Source: Rhizobium leguminosarum (GTDB lineage: Bacteria; Pseudomonadota; Alphaproteobacteria; Rhizobiales; Rhizobiaceae). From it: a stretch of 64,000 bases of DNA. The notes under the pieces were generated by a model. It did no database searches, had not been told where the DNA came from, and worked only from the letters and a program-made list of their open reading frames with translations. Below, piece after piece: positions 18,546 through 27,948 of the stretch (the stretch's first letter is position 1; every line of letters begins with the position of its first letter). The stretch covers positions 2,506,501 to 2,570,500 of the forward strand of contig NZ_JAGIOR010000001.1 in assembly GCF_017876795.1 (NCBI RefSeq), read 5' to 3'. The translations under genes and the position numbers were made by a program.

Positions 18546-18992
18546 TCAGTTGTTGATCGCGATGATCGCCCAATGGCTCGCCTCGCAAGCGTTGTCCTCA
18601 CAGATGGCGCCCATCCAGACGGCGCCTCCTGCGAGCATGATTCCGTCACTGTTGACGAAGAGATCCTCGTATTGTTGGCGCCCGACGACTTTGCGCGTTT
18701 CCGGTGTCACGAGATTGTCGAAATTGTCGACGAAATCCTCGGCGCTCTCGACGTCGTAGCTCTCGCCATTGGCCTTGACCGTCAGCGGGTATTCGGCAAG
18801 GCCGGCGATGGTTTCGGCGTCGCCCGAGCGCATGGCCAGAACGAGTTGGCGCAGCGGTTGGTCAAATCCTGCGGCATCGCCGTGCAGTTCCTCGATGCGG
18901 TTATAGACGTCGCTGTCGGACTGCGCGAGAGTGTCTGAGCCGCCAAGGAAAATTGCTCCGAGCAGGAAAACAGCTGCAGACAGACGTGACAT
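18546..18992 (-). CDS. Secreted hypothetical protein
   Basis: A 148-residue protein with a signal peptide ending near ALA/Q (residues 1-24: MSRLSAAVFLLGAIFLGG..). The mature part is acidic and holds a repeated theme (LVLAMRSGDAETIAGLAEYPLTV, later SAEDFVDNFDNLVT), resembling periplasmic proteins of the DUF4440/NTF2-like size class, plus two Cys near the C-terminus (AICEDNACEASHWAI). The start at 18992 is chosen because it begins the signal peptide; a longer frame to 19448 is an overrun. Convergent with nothing; divergent from the TetR gene at 19166. Confidence 0.75.
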   Translation of the reverse strand: MSRLSAAVFLLGAIFLGGSDTLAQSDSDVYNRIEELHGDAAGFDQPLRQLVLAMRSGDAETIAGLAEYPLTVKANGESYDVESAEDFVDNFDNLVTPETRKVVGRQQYEDLFVNSDGIMLAGGAVWMGAICEDNACEASHWAIIAINN

Positions 18993-19146
18993 CGAATCCT
19001 CCGGACAATGGCGTAGCGCGGCATTATGCGATCGCTGAGCAACCGTGCCTATCCAATTCTGGTATTTCAGCGCGGTTTCCCGTATTAAAAAAATCTGTCC
19101 AGGCTTCTTGACGGCCTGATCGGTTTGGCGCATAAACCTCGCGAAC

Positions 19147-19162
19147 CGTACCGTACGGTACG
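19147..19162. promoter_or_regulatory. Perfect 16-bp palindrome, putative TetR autoregulatory operator
   Basis: CGTACCGTACGGTACG is a perfect palindrome ending 3 bases before the TetR start codon at 19166. Binding there would block translation initiation or transcription of the TetR gene. It could also act on the divergent 18992 gene. Confidence 0.6.
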
Positions 19163-19165
19163 TAG

Positions 19166-19843
19166 ATGGGAGCCATGACTGTGTCCGTCGATACCGCAGA
19201 GCCGAGCGAATTTTCGCCGCGCCAGAACGCCGTTCTGGAGCAGGCGCTGCGGTTGCTCGTCGATGGCGGCGAGAAGGCGCTGACGACCTCGGGTGTGGCG
19301 CGTGCCGCCAATTGCTCGAAGGAAAGCCTCTACAAGTGGTTCGGCGATCGCGACGGGCTGCTGTCGGCGATGATTGCCTATCAGGCGAGCAAGGTGCGCA
19401 CCTTCGAGCGCAATGGCGAGCGCAATGGCGAGCGGCTGACGGCGGCAAGCCTGCACGACCATGTCGTCATTTTCGCGCGCGACCTGCTGGAGGTGCTGGC
19501 CGGCGACGTCTCGCTGGCGCTGAACCGGCTGGCGATCGGCCAATCGAACCGCGACGGCTCGAAGCTCGGCAAGCTGCTACTCGAGCGTGGCCGCCGGCAG
19601 ATCGACCGCCGCGCCATGGCGCTGATCGATGCCGGAAAGAGGGCAGGGCTTCTGCGGTTTTCCGATGCCGATGAGGCTTATCACACGCTTTATGGCCTTG
19701 TCGTTTCCGACCTGCATGTGCGCATGCTGCTCGGTGAACCCGGCCTCAAGGATACCGCACGCCAGGCGGAGAGGGCGGTCACCGCCTTCCTCCGGCTCTA
19801 CGGCACGGACAAGGTTCTGGCGGAGATGCCGGTTCTCGGCTGA
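19166..19843 (+). CDS. TetR-family regulator upstream of ilvC
   Basis: A 225-residue TetR-type protein. The HTH is LTTSGVARAANCSKESLYKWFGD (residues about 43-65), with the rest helical. The C-terminal domain resembles TetR_C_7/14-like domains (GLVVSDLHVRMLLGEPGL). A 16-bp palindrome sits directly in front of it. It is 50 bases upstream of and co-directional with ilvC. ATG 19175 is an alternative start. Whether it controls ilvC is open. Confidence 0.88.
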   Translation: MGAMTVSVDTAEPSEFSPRQNAVLEQALRLLVDGGEKALTTSGVARAANCSKESLYKWFGDRDGLLSAMIAYQASKVRTFERNGERNGERLTAASLHDHVVIFARDLLEVLAGDVSLALNRLAIGQSNRDGSKLGKLLLERGRRQIDRRAMALIDAGKRAGLLRFSDADEAYHTLYGLVVSDLHVRMLLGEPGLKDTARQAERAVTAFLRLYGTDKVLAEMPVLG

Positions 19844-19857
19844 TTTCGCTTTAATGA

Positions 19858-20913
<1,056 letters not shown>

Positions 20914-20936
20914 GCGATTTCGATGAGATAAACGTA

Positions 20937-20964
20937 AGAGGCCGGAGTGAAAGCTCCGGCCTCT
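20937..20964 (+). terminator. ilvC terminator hairpin
   Basis: An 11-bp perfect stem AGAGGCCGGAG / CTCCGGCCTCT with a 6-base loop (TGAAAG), starting 24 bases after the ilvC stop. The trailing sequence is only weakly T-rich. It overlaps the restored end of the convergent methyltransferase gene, so it may serve both strands. Confidence 0.75.
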
Positions 20965-21549
20965 ATCGTTCTGCGCTCACGGTAAGCCAGCGGGTCGGCT
21001 TGCCGTCATAGCCGCCGCCGTCGCTGTCGGCGATGGCCAGGTTGCGCCAGCCGTCCTCCGTCAGAAGCGCCGACAGCCATTCGGCGGAGGGTAGTTGTAG
21101 TAGCGCCCGAAGCCGTCATGGCCTTCCGCTTTTCCCGCCTTGAAGCTTGCGTGGAGGACGCCGCCGGTTCTGAGCGCGCGGCGGATGCGGGCGAAGATAT
21201 CGGGCAGCTCAGATCTCGGTACATGGAGAAGGCTTGCATGCGCCCAGACGCCGTCAAAGGCGCCTTCGGCGTTGAGCTCCTGAAATAGCATGATCCTGAC
21301 CGGCCTGCCGATCAGCACTTCCGCTTGTCTTGCAAGTTCGGCCGAACCGTCGGTCGGTGTCACGTCGAAACCCTGCGACAGCATGTAGGCACTATCCTGC
21401 CCGCCGCCGCAGCCGAGTTCGAGGATTGCGCCACCCGGTGCAATGCCGGCGAGGAAGGCATTGAGCTGCTGCCTCGGCAGGCTGCGTGCCCGGTTGGCGT
21501 ATGTCTCGGCGTTTTCCTCGTAAAAGGCGGAGGTCGTGTCACGAGGCAT
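20963..21549 (-). pseudogene. SAM-dependent methyltransferase, frameshifted near C-terminus
   Basis: A class I methyltransferase with the SAM motif AILELGCGGGQDSAYML (residues about 41-57) and ALRTGGVLHASFK later. The frame stops at 21061 after FGRYYNYPPPNGCRRF. Restoring one base near 21083-21093 yields NYP-SAEWLSALL..GWRNLAIADSDGGG and a natural stop at 20963, a normal 195-residue length. The start (21549) overlaps the ParE stop by 11 bases. The truncated protein would keep the SAM fold but lose about 33 residues. A sequencing error cannot be excluded. Confidence 0.75.
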
Positions 21550-21874
21550 GCGGGTCGGCCGTTCGGGGGCGTCGGTTGGATTGAAGGTGTCTCTCGGGAA
21601 GCCGGTCGGCGCCGATGATGTCGATGACGAGGATGCCTTCCGGTATTTCGCGATAGAAGGCGACATGGCGCATGTGGAGGAGGCGGCGGAGGCCCGTGCC
21701 GAGTTCATCACACTCATCTCCCATGGCGGGCACGCGCGAAAGAAGCACGAAAATCCTGTCCCAGTCGAGAAGATAGGCATCCGCCTGCGCCTCGCCGAAA
21801 TGCAGACTGGCATACTCGTCGATGCCCGACAGCACAGCGTCCGCGGTTCGGGTCAGCCTATAGGTGGTTGTCAC
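21539..21874 (-). CDS. parE: ParE-family toxin
   Basis: A 111-residue RelE/ParE-superfamily protein. MTTTYRLTRTADAVLSGIDEYA is the N-terminal pattern, and LGTGLRRLLHMRHVAFYREI with VIDIIGADRLPERHL the C-terminal ParE core. ParE toxins poison DNA gyrase. It overlaps the upstream antitoxin gene by 17 bases, the typical coupled layout. The last ~12 residues (QSNRRPRTADPHAS) exceed the family and overlap the methyltransferase start. Confidence 0.88.
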   Translation of the reverse strand: MTTTYRLTRTADAVLSGIDEYASLHFGEAQADAYLLDWDRIFVLLSRVPAMGDECDELGTGLRRLLHMRHVAFYREIPEGILVIDIIGADRLPERHLQSNRRPRTADPHAS

Positions 21875-22109
21875 GCAGCTTTGCCTTTGTTTCCAGCAGG
21901 ATATTGGAAATGCGCCGGTCGCTGATGCCGCTCTCCTCAGCCTGCCTCAGCATGTCACGCAGTTCTTCGTCGTCCAGCTTACGGTGGTTCTGATCCTTCA
22001 GGACGAGTTCCGCCAAGTATGCGCCAGCGCTGCTGTATCTGCCGCTTGCGACACGGCGTGCGACGTATTCGGCCAGATTATCCGGAAGGGAGATCGTCAT
22101 TTTCGCCAT
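21858..22109 (-). CDS. parD: ParD-family antitoxin
   Basis: An 83-residue antitoxin with an N-terminal ribbon-helix-helix (MAKMTISLPDNLAEYVARRVASG) followed by YSSAGAYLAELVLKDQ and a C-terminal acidic helix that wraps the toxin. The start at 22109 is placed at MAKMTISL; an upstream frame adds 19 unlikely residues. It forms a ParDE module with the overlapping downstream toxin gene, and the pair should autoregulate. Confidence 0.88.
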   Translation of the reverse strand: MAKMTISLPDNLAEYVARRVASGRYSSAGAYLAELVLKDQNHRKLDDEELRDMLRQAEESGISDRRISNILLETKAKLRDNHL

Positions 22110-22225
22110 TGAATTTAGTGCCGTCTGTACATGCCGGTTTCGGCGTCCCCGATGCCAGATTACCATTTCCCACGTTGTGATAGAAGCGTTGTGCGCCGCC
22201 GTCGAGCACTTGGGTCACATCAAGG

Positions 22226-22582
22226 TCAGTCTTTTTTATCGATATAGACGACCCGCTCGAAATCCTTGAAATGGGCGTCGCAGGTCAGGATATCCGCATC
22301 ATGGCGCTCGGCCGTCGCATAAGTGATCGCATCAGCGGTGGCAAGTTTGAGGGCTGCCGATATCTCGGCGGCACGGTGGGCAAGCGTCGTGTCGAGGGGC
22401 ACTATCATGCATCTCGCGGTATAGGCGATGTAGCTGTCGATGGTCTGTTCATCCCTGCGCCGTGCCAGCCATTTGGAAAGCTCGAGCTGCACGATCGTCG
22501 GCACGATACATTGATCGCTCCGGCGAGGACGGAATATATCTCTGGCCCGAAGGCTTCGCGGGCGACAGACAGCGGCGCCCAC
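22226..22582 (-). pseudogene. PIN-domain (VapC-like) toxin lacking its N-terminus
   Basis: The frame gives IVPTIVQLELSKWLARRRDE, then LATADAITYATAERHDADILTCDAHFKDF, which are the central and C-terminal PIN motifs including the acidic ADAITYA and DAHF residues. The N-terminal strand with the first catalytic Asp (normally within the first 10 residues) is missing, and the ORF can only begin at a GTG, 44 bases after the ilvE stop. No antitoxin gene is adjacent. It looks like a 5'-damaged VapC-type ribonuclease; a missed frameshift in the first 60 bases is an alternative. Confidence 0.6.
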
Positions 22583-22625
22583 CCTGTCGGTGTTGACGCC
22601 GCCGTTCGCGTGGAACGTCCGAAGT

Positions 22626-23735
22626 TCAGGTCGGGATCAGGCGCGTCCAGCCGTGTGCATCGTTCGTTACGCCCTTCTGCAGACTGACGAGCTGTTGGCG
22701 CAGTTCACTGGTCAACTTGCCGGTCTGTCCGTCTCCGACGAGAAACTCACCGCCGGCATGTCGAACCAGGCCGATGCCCGCCAGGACTGCGGCAGTGCCG
22801 CAAGCGAACGCTTCGACGAGCCTGCCACTGGCAGCGTCGTCTTGCCATTCCGCGAACGAGTAGGGGCGCTGCTCGGCGCGCAAGCCCCTTTCTTCGGCGA
22901 GCACGATCACGGAAGCCCGGGTGATGCCCGGCAGGATCGTGCCGCCAAGGGGCGGGGTCACCACTGATCCATCGTTCATCACGAAGAAGACGTTCATGCC
23001 GCCGAGTTCTTCGACCCAGCGATGCTCTGCGGCGTCCAGGAAGACCACCTGATCGCAACCCTTTTTGGTCGCCTCGGCTTGCGCCACGAGGCTGGCTGCG
23101 TAGTTTCCGCCGCATTTTGCAGCGCCGGTGCCGCCGGCGGCTGCACGGGTGTATTCGGTCTCGACCCATAGGGAAACCGCCTTTGCGCCGCCCTTGAAGT
23201 AGGCGCCGACCGGAGAGGCGATGATGCAGAAGACATATTCCTGAGCCGGACGAACGCCGAGAAACGCCTCGTTGGCGAACATGAAGGGGCGAAGGTACAG
23301 GCTGGCGTCGCCGGATGGAATCCAGGCCTTGTCAACGCGGACCAGTTCTTCGACCGCCTTCAGGAAGAGTTCTTCGGGCACAGGAGGCATCGCCATGCGG
23401 GTCGCCGACTGCGCGAAGCGGCGTGCGTTCTCTTCAGGCCGAAAGAGCAGAATCCGGCCATCATCCGCCTTGTAGGCTTTCATGCCCTCGAAGATTTCCT
23501 GAGCATAGTGCAGCACGGCGCTCGCAGGATCGAGCTCCAGGGGCCGCCTCGGCGTAACCTTTGCATCGTGCCAGCCCTCGTCGGCAGTCCATCGTGCCAG
23601 GACCATATGATCCGTGAAGAGCTTGCCGAAGCCGGGCGTCTCGAGTGCCTGAATGCGATCGGCGTCCGAGACGGGAGACTTGTGGAGTTCGATTTTGATT
23701 TCAGGAGAGGCTGACGTCACGGTCATTTCTGGCAC
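22626..23735 (-). CDS. ilvE: Branched-chain amino acid aminotransferase
   Basis: A 369-residue class IV (fold type IV) PLP aminotransferase of the longer BCAT-II form. AQEIFEGMKAYKADDGRILLFRP lies at about residues 78-100, the catalytic Lys lies in GAAKCGGNYAAS, and the family signature EELGGMNVFFV lies near residue 240. It makes leucine, isoleucine and valine from their 2-oxo acids using glutamate. A start 3 codons later (MTVTS) is possible. It is on the opposite strand from ilvC, about 1.7 kb away, with a ParDE module between. Confidence 0.95.
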   Translation of the reverse strand: MPEMTVTSASPEIKIELHKSPVSDADRIQALETPGFGKLFTDHMVLARWTADEGWHDAKVTPRRPLELDPASAVLHYAQEIFEGMKAYKADDGRILLFRPEENARRFAQSATRMAMPPVPEELFLKAVEELVRVDKAWIPSGDASLYLRPFMFANEAFLGVRPAQEYVFCIIASPVGAYFKGGAKAVSLWVETEYTRAAAGGTGAAKCGGNYAASLVAQAEATKKGCDQVVFLDAAEHRWVEELGGMNVFFVMNDGSVVTPPLGGTILPGITRASVIVLAEERGLRAEQRPYSFAEWQDDAASGRLVEAFACGTAAVLAGIGLVRHAGGEFLVGDGQTGKLTSELRQQLVSLQKGVTNDAHGWTRLIPT

Positions 23736-24041
23736 CTTGATAGTAAATTGAATAGTGGCGGCGACACTACCGCCGCCGAGCTGGTCTTGGAAGGGTCTGA
23801 ATCAGCCGGTTTCGACTTTGATCAGAGGAATAACCGTTTGATGTGGCTGACGTCGAGCAGCAAATTCGCAACCGGTGTCTTCGATATCGGATGGCGGTTA
23901 CATCAGGTGAAATCCCACCATCCAAGGGCTTTTGAATATAAGATTCCAACATGTCACCGTGACAAGAAGATAGGTCAGTATTGTTGACATAAATTTCCCA
24001 GCATGGTCTTCTGTCGGGAATAGAAAATACGAGGAAACCCC

Positions 24042-25262
24042 ATGCTGAACTGGGACACCATGTTTGCGTCGCGCTCGTCGCGCATGCGCGCATCCGAGAT
24101 CCGCGAGCTCCTGAAGCTTCTCGACCGCCCCGACATCATTTCCTTTGCCGGCGGCATTCCTGATCCGGCGCTGTTTCCCGATCGGGAGTTCAAGCAGGCC
24201 TATGCCGATATCTTCGATGGCGCTGCCGTCAATTCGGCGCTGCAATATTCGGTCAGCGAAGGCTACAAGCCGCTGCGCGAATGGCTGGTCCGGCAGATGG
24301 CCGATCTCGGCATCCCCTGCGAACTCGACAATGTTTTCATCGTCTCCGGCTCACAGCAGGGTCTCGATTATCTCGGCAAGCTGTTCCTGTCGCCGAATGA
24401 TACCGCGCTGGTGACATGGCCGACCTATCTCGGCGCGCTGCAGGCCTTCAACGCCTACGAACCGGCCTACGATCAACTGACGCCGAACGGCAACCGGACG
24501 CCGGAGTCTTACCGTGCGGCCGCAGCGGCAGCCGGCGGCAAAGTGAAATTCGCCTATCTCTCCGCCGACTTCTCCAATCCGACCGGCGAAACGGTCGATC
24601 TTGAGGGCCGCCGGAAGGTTTTGGCACTGGCCGAAGAGCTCGACATCGCCATCATCGAAGATGCGGCCTATCAGTCGCTGCGTTACGACGGCGAGCCGAT
24701 CCCGCCGATCCTGGCGCTGGAGATCGCCGAAAAGGGCCATATCAACGATACGCGCACGATCTATTGCGGCAGCTTCTCGAAGACGCTGGCGCCCGGCCTT
24801 CGTGTCGGCTACATCGTCGCCAATGCCCCCGTCATCCGCAAGCTGGTGCTGATGAAGCAGGCCGCCGACCTGCATTCCTCGACGATCAACCAGATGGCGA
24901 TATCAGATGTCGCCGAGCGGGGCTTCGACGGGCAAGTCGCCAAGATCAAGGCCGCTTACGTCAAGCGCCGCGACTGCATGCTGGCAGCGCTCGAGAAATA
25001 CATGCCCGAAGGCACGAGCTGGACGAAGCCGGAAGGCGGCATGTTCATCTGGATCACGCTGCCGGAGGGCATGGACGGCGCCAAGCTTCTGGCGAAATCG
25101 CTGGAAACCGCCAAGGTCGCCTTCGTCCCCGGCAAGGCCTTCTTCGCCGACGGTTCCGGCGCCAACACCTTCCGCGTCAGCTTCTCCTGCGCCAACGAGC
25201 AGATGATCGAGGACGGCATTGGTTGGTTGGGTAAGCTGATTTCGGATGAGATTGGCGGGTGA
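24042..25262 (+). CDS. PLP-dependent aminotransferase class I/II (2-aminoadipate-type)
   Basis: A 406-residue fold type I aminotransferase. ISFAGGIPDPALFP is the N-terminal hallmark of the LysN/ARO8-like group, with SGSQQGLDYLGKLFL, SNPTGETV and the PLP lysine in YCGSFSKTLAPGLRVGY. It transfers amino groups between 2-oxo acids and amino acids, probably aromatic, 2-aminoadipate or branched-chain; the exact substrate is not determinable. A GAGG site 8-9 bases upstream supports ATG 24042. The 306-base gap to ilvE holds no supported gene. Confidence 0.9.
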   Translation: MLNWDTMFASRSSRMRASEIRELLKLLDRPDIISFAGGIPDPALFPDREFKQAYADIFDGAAVNSALQYSVSEGYKPLREWLVRQMADLGIPCELDNVFIVSGSQQGLDYLGKLFLSPNDTALVTWPTYLGALQAFNAYEPAYDQLTPNGNRTPESYRAAAAAAGGKVKFAYLSADFSNPTGETVDLEGRRKVLALAEELDIAIIEDAAYQSLRYDGEPIPPILALEIAEKGHINDTRTIYCGSFSKTLAPGLRVGYIVANAPVIRKLVLMKQAADLHSSTINQMAISDVAERGFDGQVAKIKAAYVKRRDCMLAALEKYMPEGTSWTKPEGGMFIWITLPEGMDGAKLLAKSLETAKVAFVPGKAFFADGSGANTFRVSFSCANEQMIEDGIGWLGKLISDEIGG

Positions 25263-25359
25263 TTGCTGTACGTTGAGGGGAGGGACGTGTGGCCCCCCCT
25301 CCGACCCTTCGGGCCTCCTTCTCCCCCTTGGGGAGGGGAGCAAGCCAGTTGCGGCAGGA
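25263..25359. repeat. Degenerate RIME-like intergenic sequence
   Basis: The stretch GCCCCCCCTCCGACCCTTCGGG followed by CTCCCCCTTGGGGAGGGGAG resembles one arm of the element at 478-656. It sits between convergent genes and may end both transcripts. Confidence 0.45.
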
Positions 25360-26403
25360 TCAGAAGATCGTCGTCCAGCCTTCGTTTGCCGTCTCGCTCT
25401 TGCCATAGCCGACGCGGTCGGCCACGGCGCCGTCGGCATTGCGCAGGATGATGTCGCCGCCTTTGTTGGCAAGTTGTGGGCCGACGGCTGCGGCATCGAG
25501 CGTTATTGTGCGCAGCTCGCCGGCATCAAGCGATCCCGACAGCGTCTGGGTCCTGCCGTTTTCGTCCTCCAGCTTCCAGCCGTCGAGCGATGTCGCCATG
25601 TCGGAGCGGTTGATGATCGTCACCGTTTCGGCCTCGGCGCCGCCTTCGCCGTTTACCGGGTTGATCAGCGCGGCGATGATGCGCAGCGACGAGGCGACGA
25701 TCGGCTGCGGCCGGCGCGTGCCTTCGCCGCGGCCCTGGCCGCCGCGGCCGTCGGAAATGGGATGGCCGGTCGCCGCATCGGTGTTCCAGTTCTGTGACTG
25801 GAAGCAGAGGAAGATCGCCGCCCATTCGTCGGTATCATTGAAATGGACGAGCAGTGCGCCGTCCTGGTTCGGCCCGTTGGTGGCCTTGAAGCTGCCGCCG
25901 TCACCCTGGTTCATGTGGATGTCGTGAATGCCGTTGCCCGGCTCGAAGTGGAAATACTGGTCGGGCTTGTTGTCCTCAGGCCCCCAGGCCTCGCCGAACG
26001 CGTAGAAATGCACGTCGGAATCGGTAATGCCTTCCGCGACAATCGGTTCGATGAAATCACGCAGGTCGTTCTTCGGGCCGGAGAGCTGGAAGGGCGCGAC
26101 ATTCATGTCCTCGCGCTCGATCAGCCCGCCGCGGACATAGTCGATCGCCAGCTCCGGACGGTCCTTGCGGATGTCGGTCAGGCCCATCGGCAGGCCTTCG
26201 AGTGCCTCCGTCAGCGCCGGATGCTTGAAATCGACGATGTTTGCATAGAGCAGGTCGTGCGGCGATTCCTTGGAGCGGACGTTGAGTGCGATGCGGTAAC
26301 TGATACCGTTCGCCTCGATGCGGATCTCGATGTGGGGATCGTTGTCGTCGTCAAGGGCGATTGCGCTCGCCGTACCCTTCAGGACCCTGTAATTCTTCAG
26401 CAT
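25360..26403 (-). CDS. DUF2278 (YukJ-like) protein with C-terminal lamin-tail domain
   Basis: A 347-residue protein. The N-terminal ~215 residues match DUF2278: LKNYRVLKGTASAIALDD, NVRSKESPHDLLYA, IDYVRGGLIEREDM, and GPKNDLRDFIEPIVAEGI. The C-terminal ~100 residues look like a lamin-tail/LTD immunoglobulin-like fold (VTIINRSDMATSLDGWKLED, ITLDAAAVGPQLANKGGDI). No signal peptide. The function of this family is unknown; the domain pair is recurrent in bacteria. Confidence 0.8.
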   Translation of the reverse strand: MLKNYRVLKGTASAIALDDDNDPHIEIRIEANGISYRIALNVRSKESPHDLLYANIVDFKHPALTEALEGLPMGLTDIRKDRPELAIDYVRGGLIEREDMNVAPFQLSGPKNDLRDFIEPIVAEGITDSDVHFYAFGEAWGPEDNKPDQYFHFEPGNGIHDIHMNQGDGGSFKATNGPNQDGALLVHFNDTDEWAAIFLCFQSQNWNTDAATGHPISDGRGGQGRGEGTRRPQPIVASSLRIIAALINPVNGEGGAEAETVTIINRSDMATSLDGWKLEDENGRTQTLSGSLDAGELRTITLDAAAVGPQLANKGGDIILRNADGAVADRVGYGKSETANEGWTTIF

Positions 26404-26498
26404 GGCGAACCTCGCGAGAGTAGCGGGGTTTTATGATAACACGGCGAAAGTGCATCTATTGTGACGCCCGTCTTTTGCCGTGGGAATGCCAAATTCAC

Positions 26499-26600
26499 TA
26501 AAGCGCGTCGCACGTAACTTGATTCATGCGACGCGCTTTAGCTCTTTGTTTTTGTGCATGTCGTTATCCGGGAACCGCTGCACACTTCCCGGCGACATGC
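26499..26600. repeat. Dispersed ~100-bp palindromic repeat, copy C
   Basis: Begins TAAAGCGCGTCGCA with an exact inverted partner TGCGACGCGCTTTA (26527-26540). TTTGTTTTTGTGCATGTCGTT and a CCGGGAA-ccgctgcacac-TTCCCGG hairpin follow. In this copy the second stem has changed on both sides relative to copy A (CGCAAAA/TTTTGCG), so pairing is conserved while sequence is not. Confidence 0.78.
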
Positions 26601-26608
26601 ATTGGCGC

Positions 26609-27667
26609 CTATCGCTGGAGATGCGGGCCGAAAAGCTCGAGATCGGCTTCACCGAGCCTGTCGCTGACCGTGTTCAGCTGGTGCCAATAGGGATAGATCA
26701 CCGGCGGCAGGCTGACGGCGTCGAGGCGTTTGCGCTCCTCGTCGGTGAGCGCCAGCTCGGCGGCGGCGATGTTATCGCGGAACTGGGCTTCGGTGCGGCC
26801 GCCGATGATGACCGAGGTTACCGCCTTGCGGCCGATCAGCCAGGCGAGCGCCACCTGGGCGGCCGAAACGCCGCGTTCTTCGCCGATCGCGACGAGCGTC
26901 TCGACGATGTTCCAGAGGCGGTTTTCGTCGCGGATCGGCGGTTCGGTCCAGCCGGCGAACTGGCGCGTGCCTTCGGGAGCGGCCTGGTTGCGGCGATGTT
27001 TGCCGGAGAGCAGGCCGCCGGCAAGCGGGCTCCAGACCAGCACGCCGAGACCCTGGTCGATCGAAATCGGCAGCAGCTCGTATTCGGCGTCGCGGGCTTC
27101 CAGCGTATAATGGATCTGCTGGCTGACGAAGCGCTGGTATCTGTACTCGTTGGCGATGCCAAGCGCCTTCATAATGTGCCAGCCGGAATAATTCGAGCAG
27201 CCGACGTAACGCACCTTGCCCTGCCTGATCAGCGTGTCGAGGGCTTCCATCGTCTCTTCGAGCGGCGTCTGACCGTCCCATTCATGCACCTGGTATAGGT
27301 CGATGACATCGGTCTTCAGGCGTTTGAGGCTCGCTTCGCATTCCCGGATCAGATGATAGCGCGACAGGCCCTGGTCGTTCGGGCCGTCACCCATGCCGAA
27401 ACGGGCCTTGGTGGCGAGCAGCACGCCTTGCGGCCGCTTGCCGGAGAGCACATCGCCGATGATGTTTTCGCATTCGCCGTTGGAATAGGCGTTGGCGGTG
27501 TCGATGAGGTTGATGCCGGCATCGATGCATATATCGATCATCCTGCGCGCCTCGGTGACGCCGAGGTCGCCTACGGTCTTTGCCCATCCGACGCCGCCGA
27601 AGGTCATCGTGCCCATGGTCAATGTGGAGATCTTCAGGCCGGAACGGCCGAGCGAACGATATTCCAT
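26609..27667 (-). CDS. Aldo/keto reductase
   Basis: A 352-residue AKR-family TIM barrel. MEYRSLGRSGLKISTLTMGTMTFG is the family N-terminus. The catalytic tetrad region is seen in LIDTANAYSNGECE (Asp, Tyr) and IDLYQVHEWDGQTPLEE (His), and NADP is bound by the C-terminal VIIGGRTEAQFRDN. It reduces aldehydes or ketones in the cytosol; the substrate is unknown. ATG 27667 has an AAGGAGG site 5-6 bases upstream, which decides it over a start 24 codons earlier. Confidence 0.92.
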   Translation of the reverse strand: MEYRSLGRSGLKISTLTMGTMTFGGVGWAKTVGDLGVTEARRMIDICIDAGINLIDTANAYSNGECENIIGDVLSGKRPQGVLLATKARFGMGDGPNDQGLSRYHLIRECEASLKRLKTDVIDLYQVHEWDGQTPLEETMEALDTLIRQGKVRYVGCSNYSGWHIMKALGIANEYRYQRFVSQQIHYTLEARDAEYELLPISIDQGLGVLVWSPLAGGLLSGKHRRNQAAPEGTRQFAGWTEPPIRDENRLWNIVETLVAIGEERGVSAAQVALAWLIGRKAVTSVIIGGRTEAQFRDNIAAAELALTDEERKRLDAVSLPPVIYPYWHQLNTVSDRLGEADLELFGPHLQR

Positions 27668-27948
27668 TGAAACTCCTCCTTCATCGAAAAATGATTGACG
27701 TACCGCAAAGCGGCGCGATGGCAATGGCAGGGCGTTCACGCCTGCGTGAAGCGCTCAACCCGCCTGAGCTTACGCTTTCAATTGCTGCCAAGCGAGGATG
27801 ATCACCGGCCGGCTTCTCAAAGATTCAGACATGATCAACCGGCTTTGCCACATGGTCGCCAGCGGGCTCGGCAGTGGCGGCGCGCTGTCACATCTCTGTC
27901 AACCACCCCTAATAAGGGAGGGGTGACGCAATCCCGAGGACCGCTCCC

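Noticed and set aside
23748..23987. 79-codon frame between ilvE and the aminotransferase
   Set aside because: No ribosome site, no recognisable motif, and it covers the divergent promoter region.
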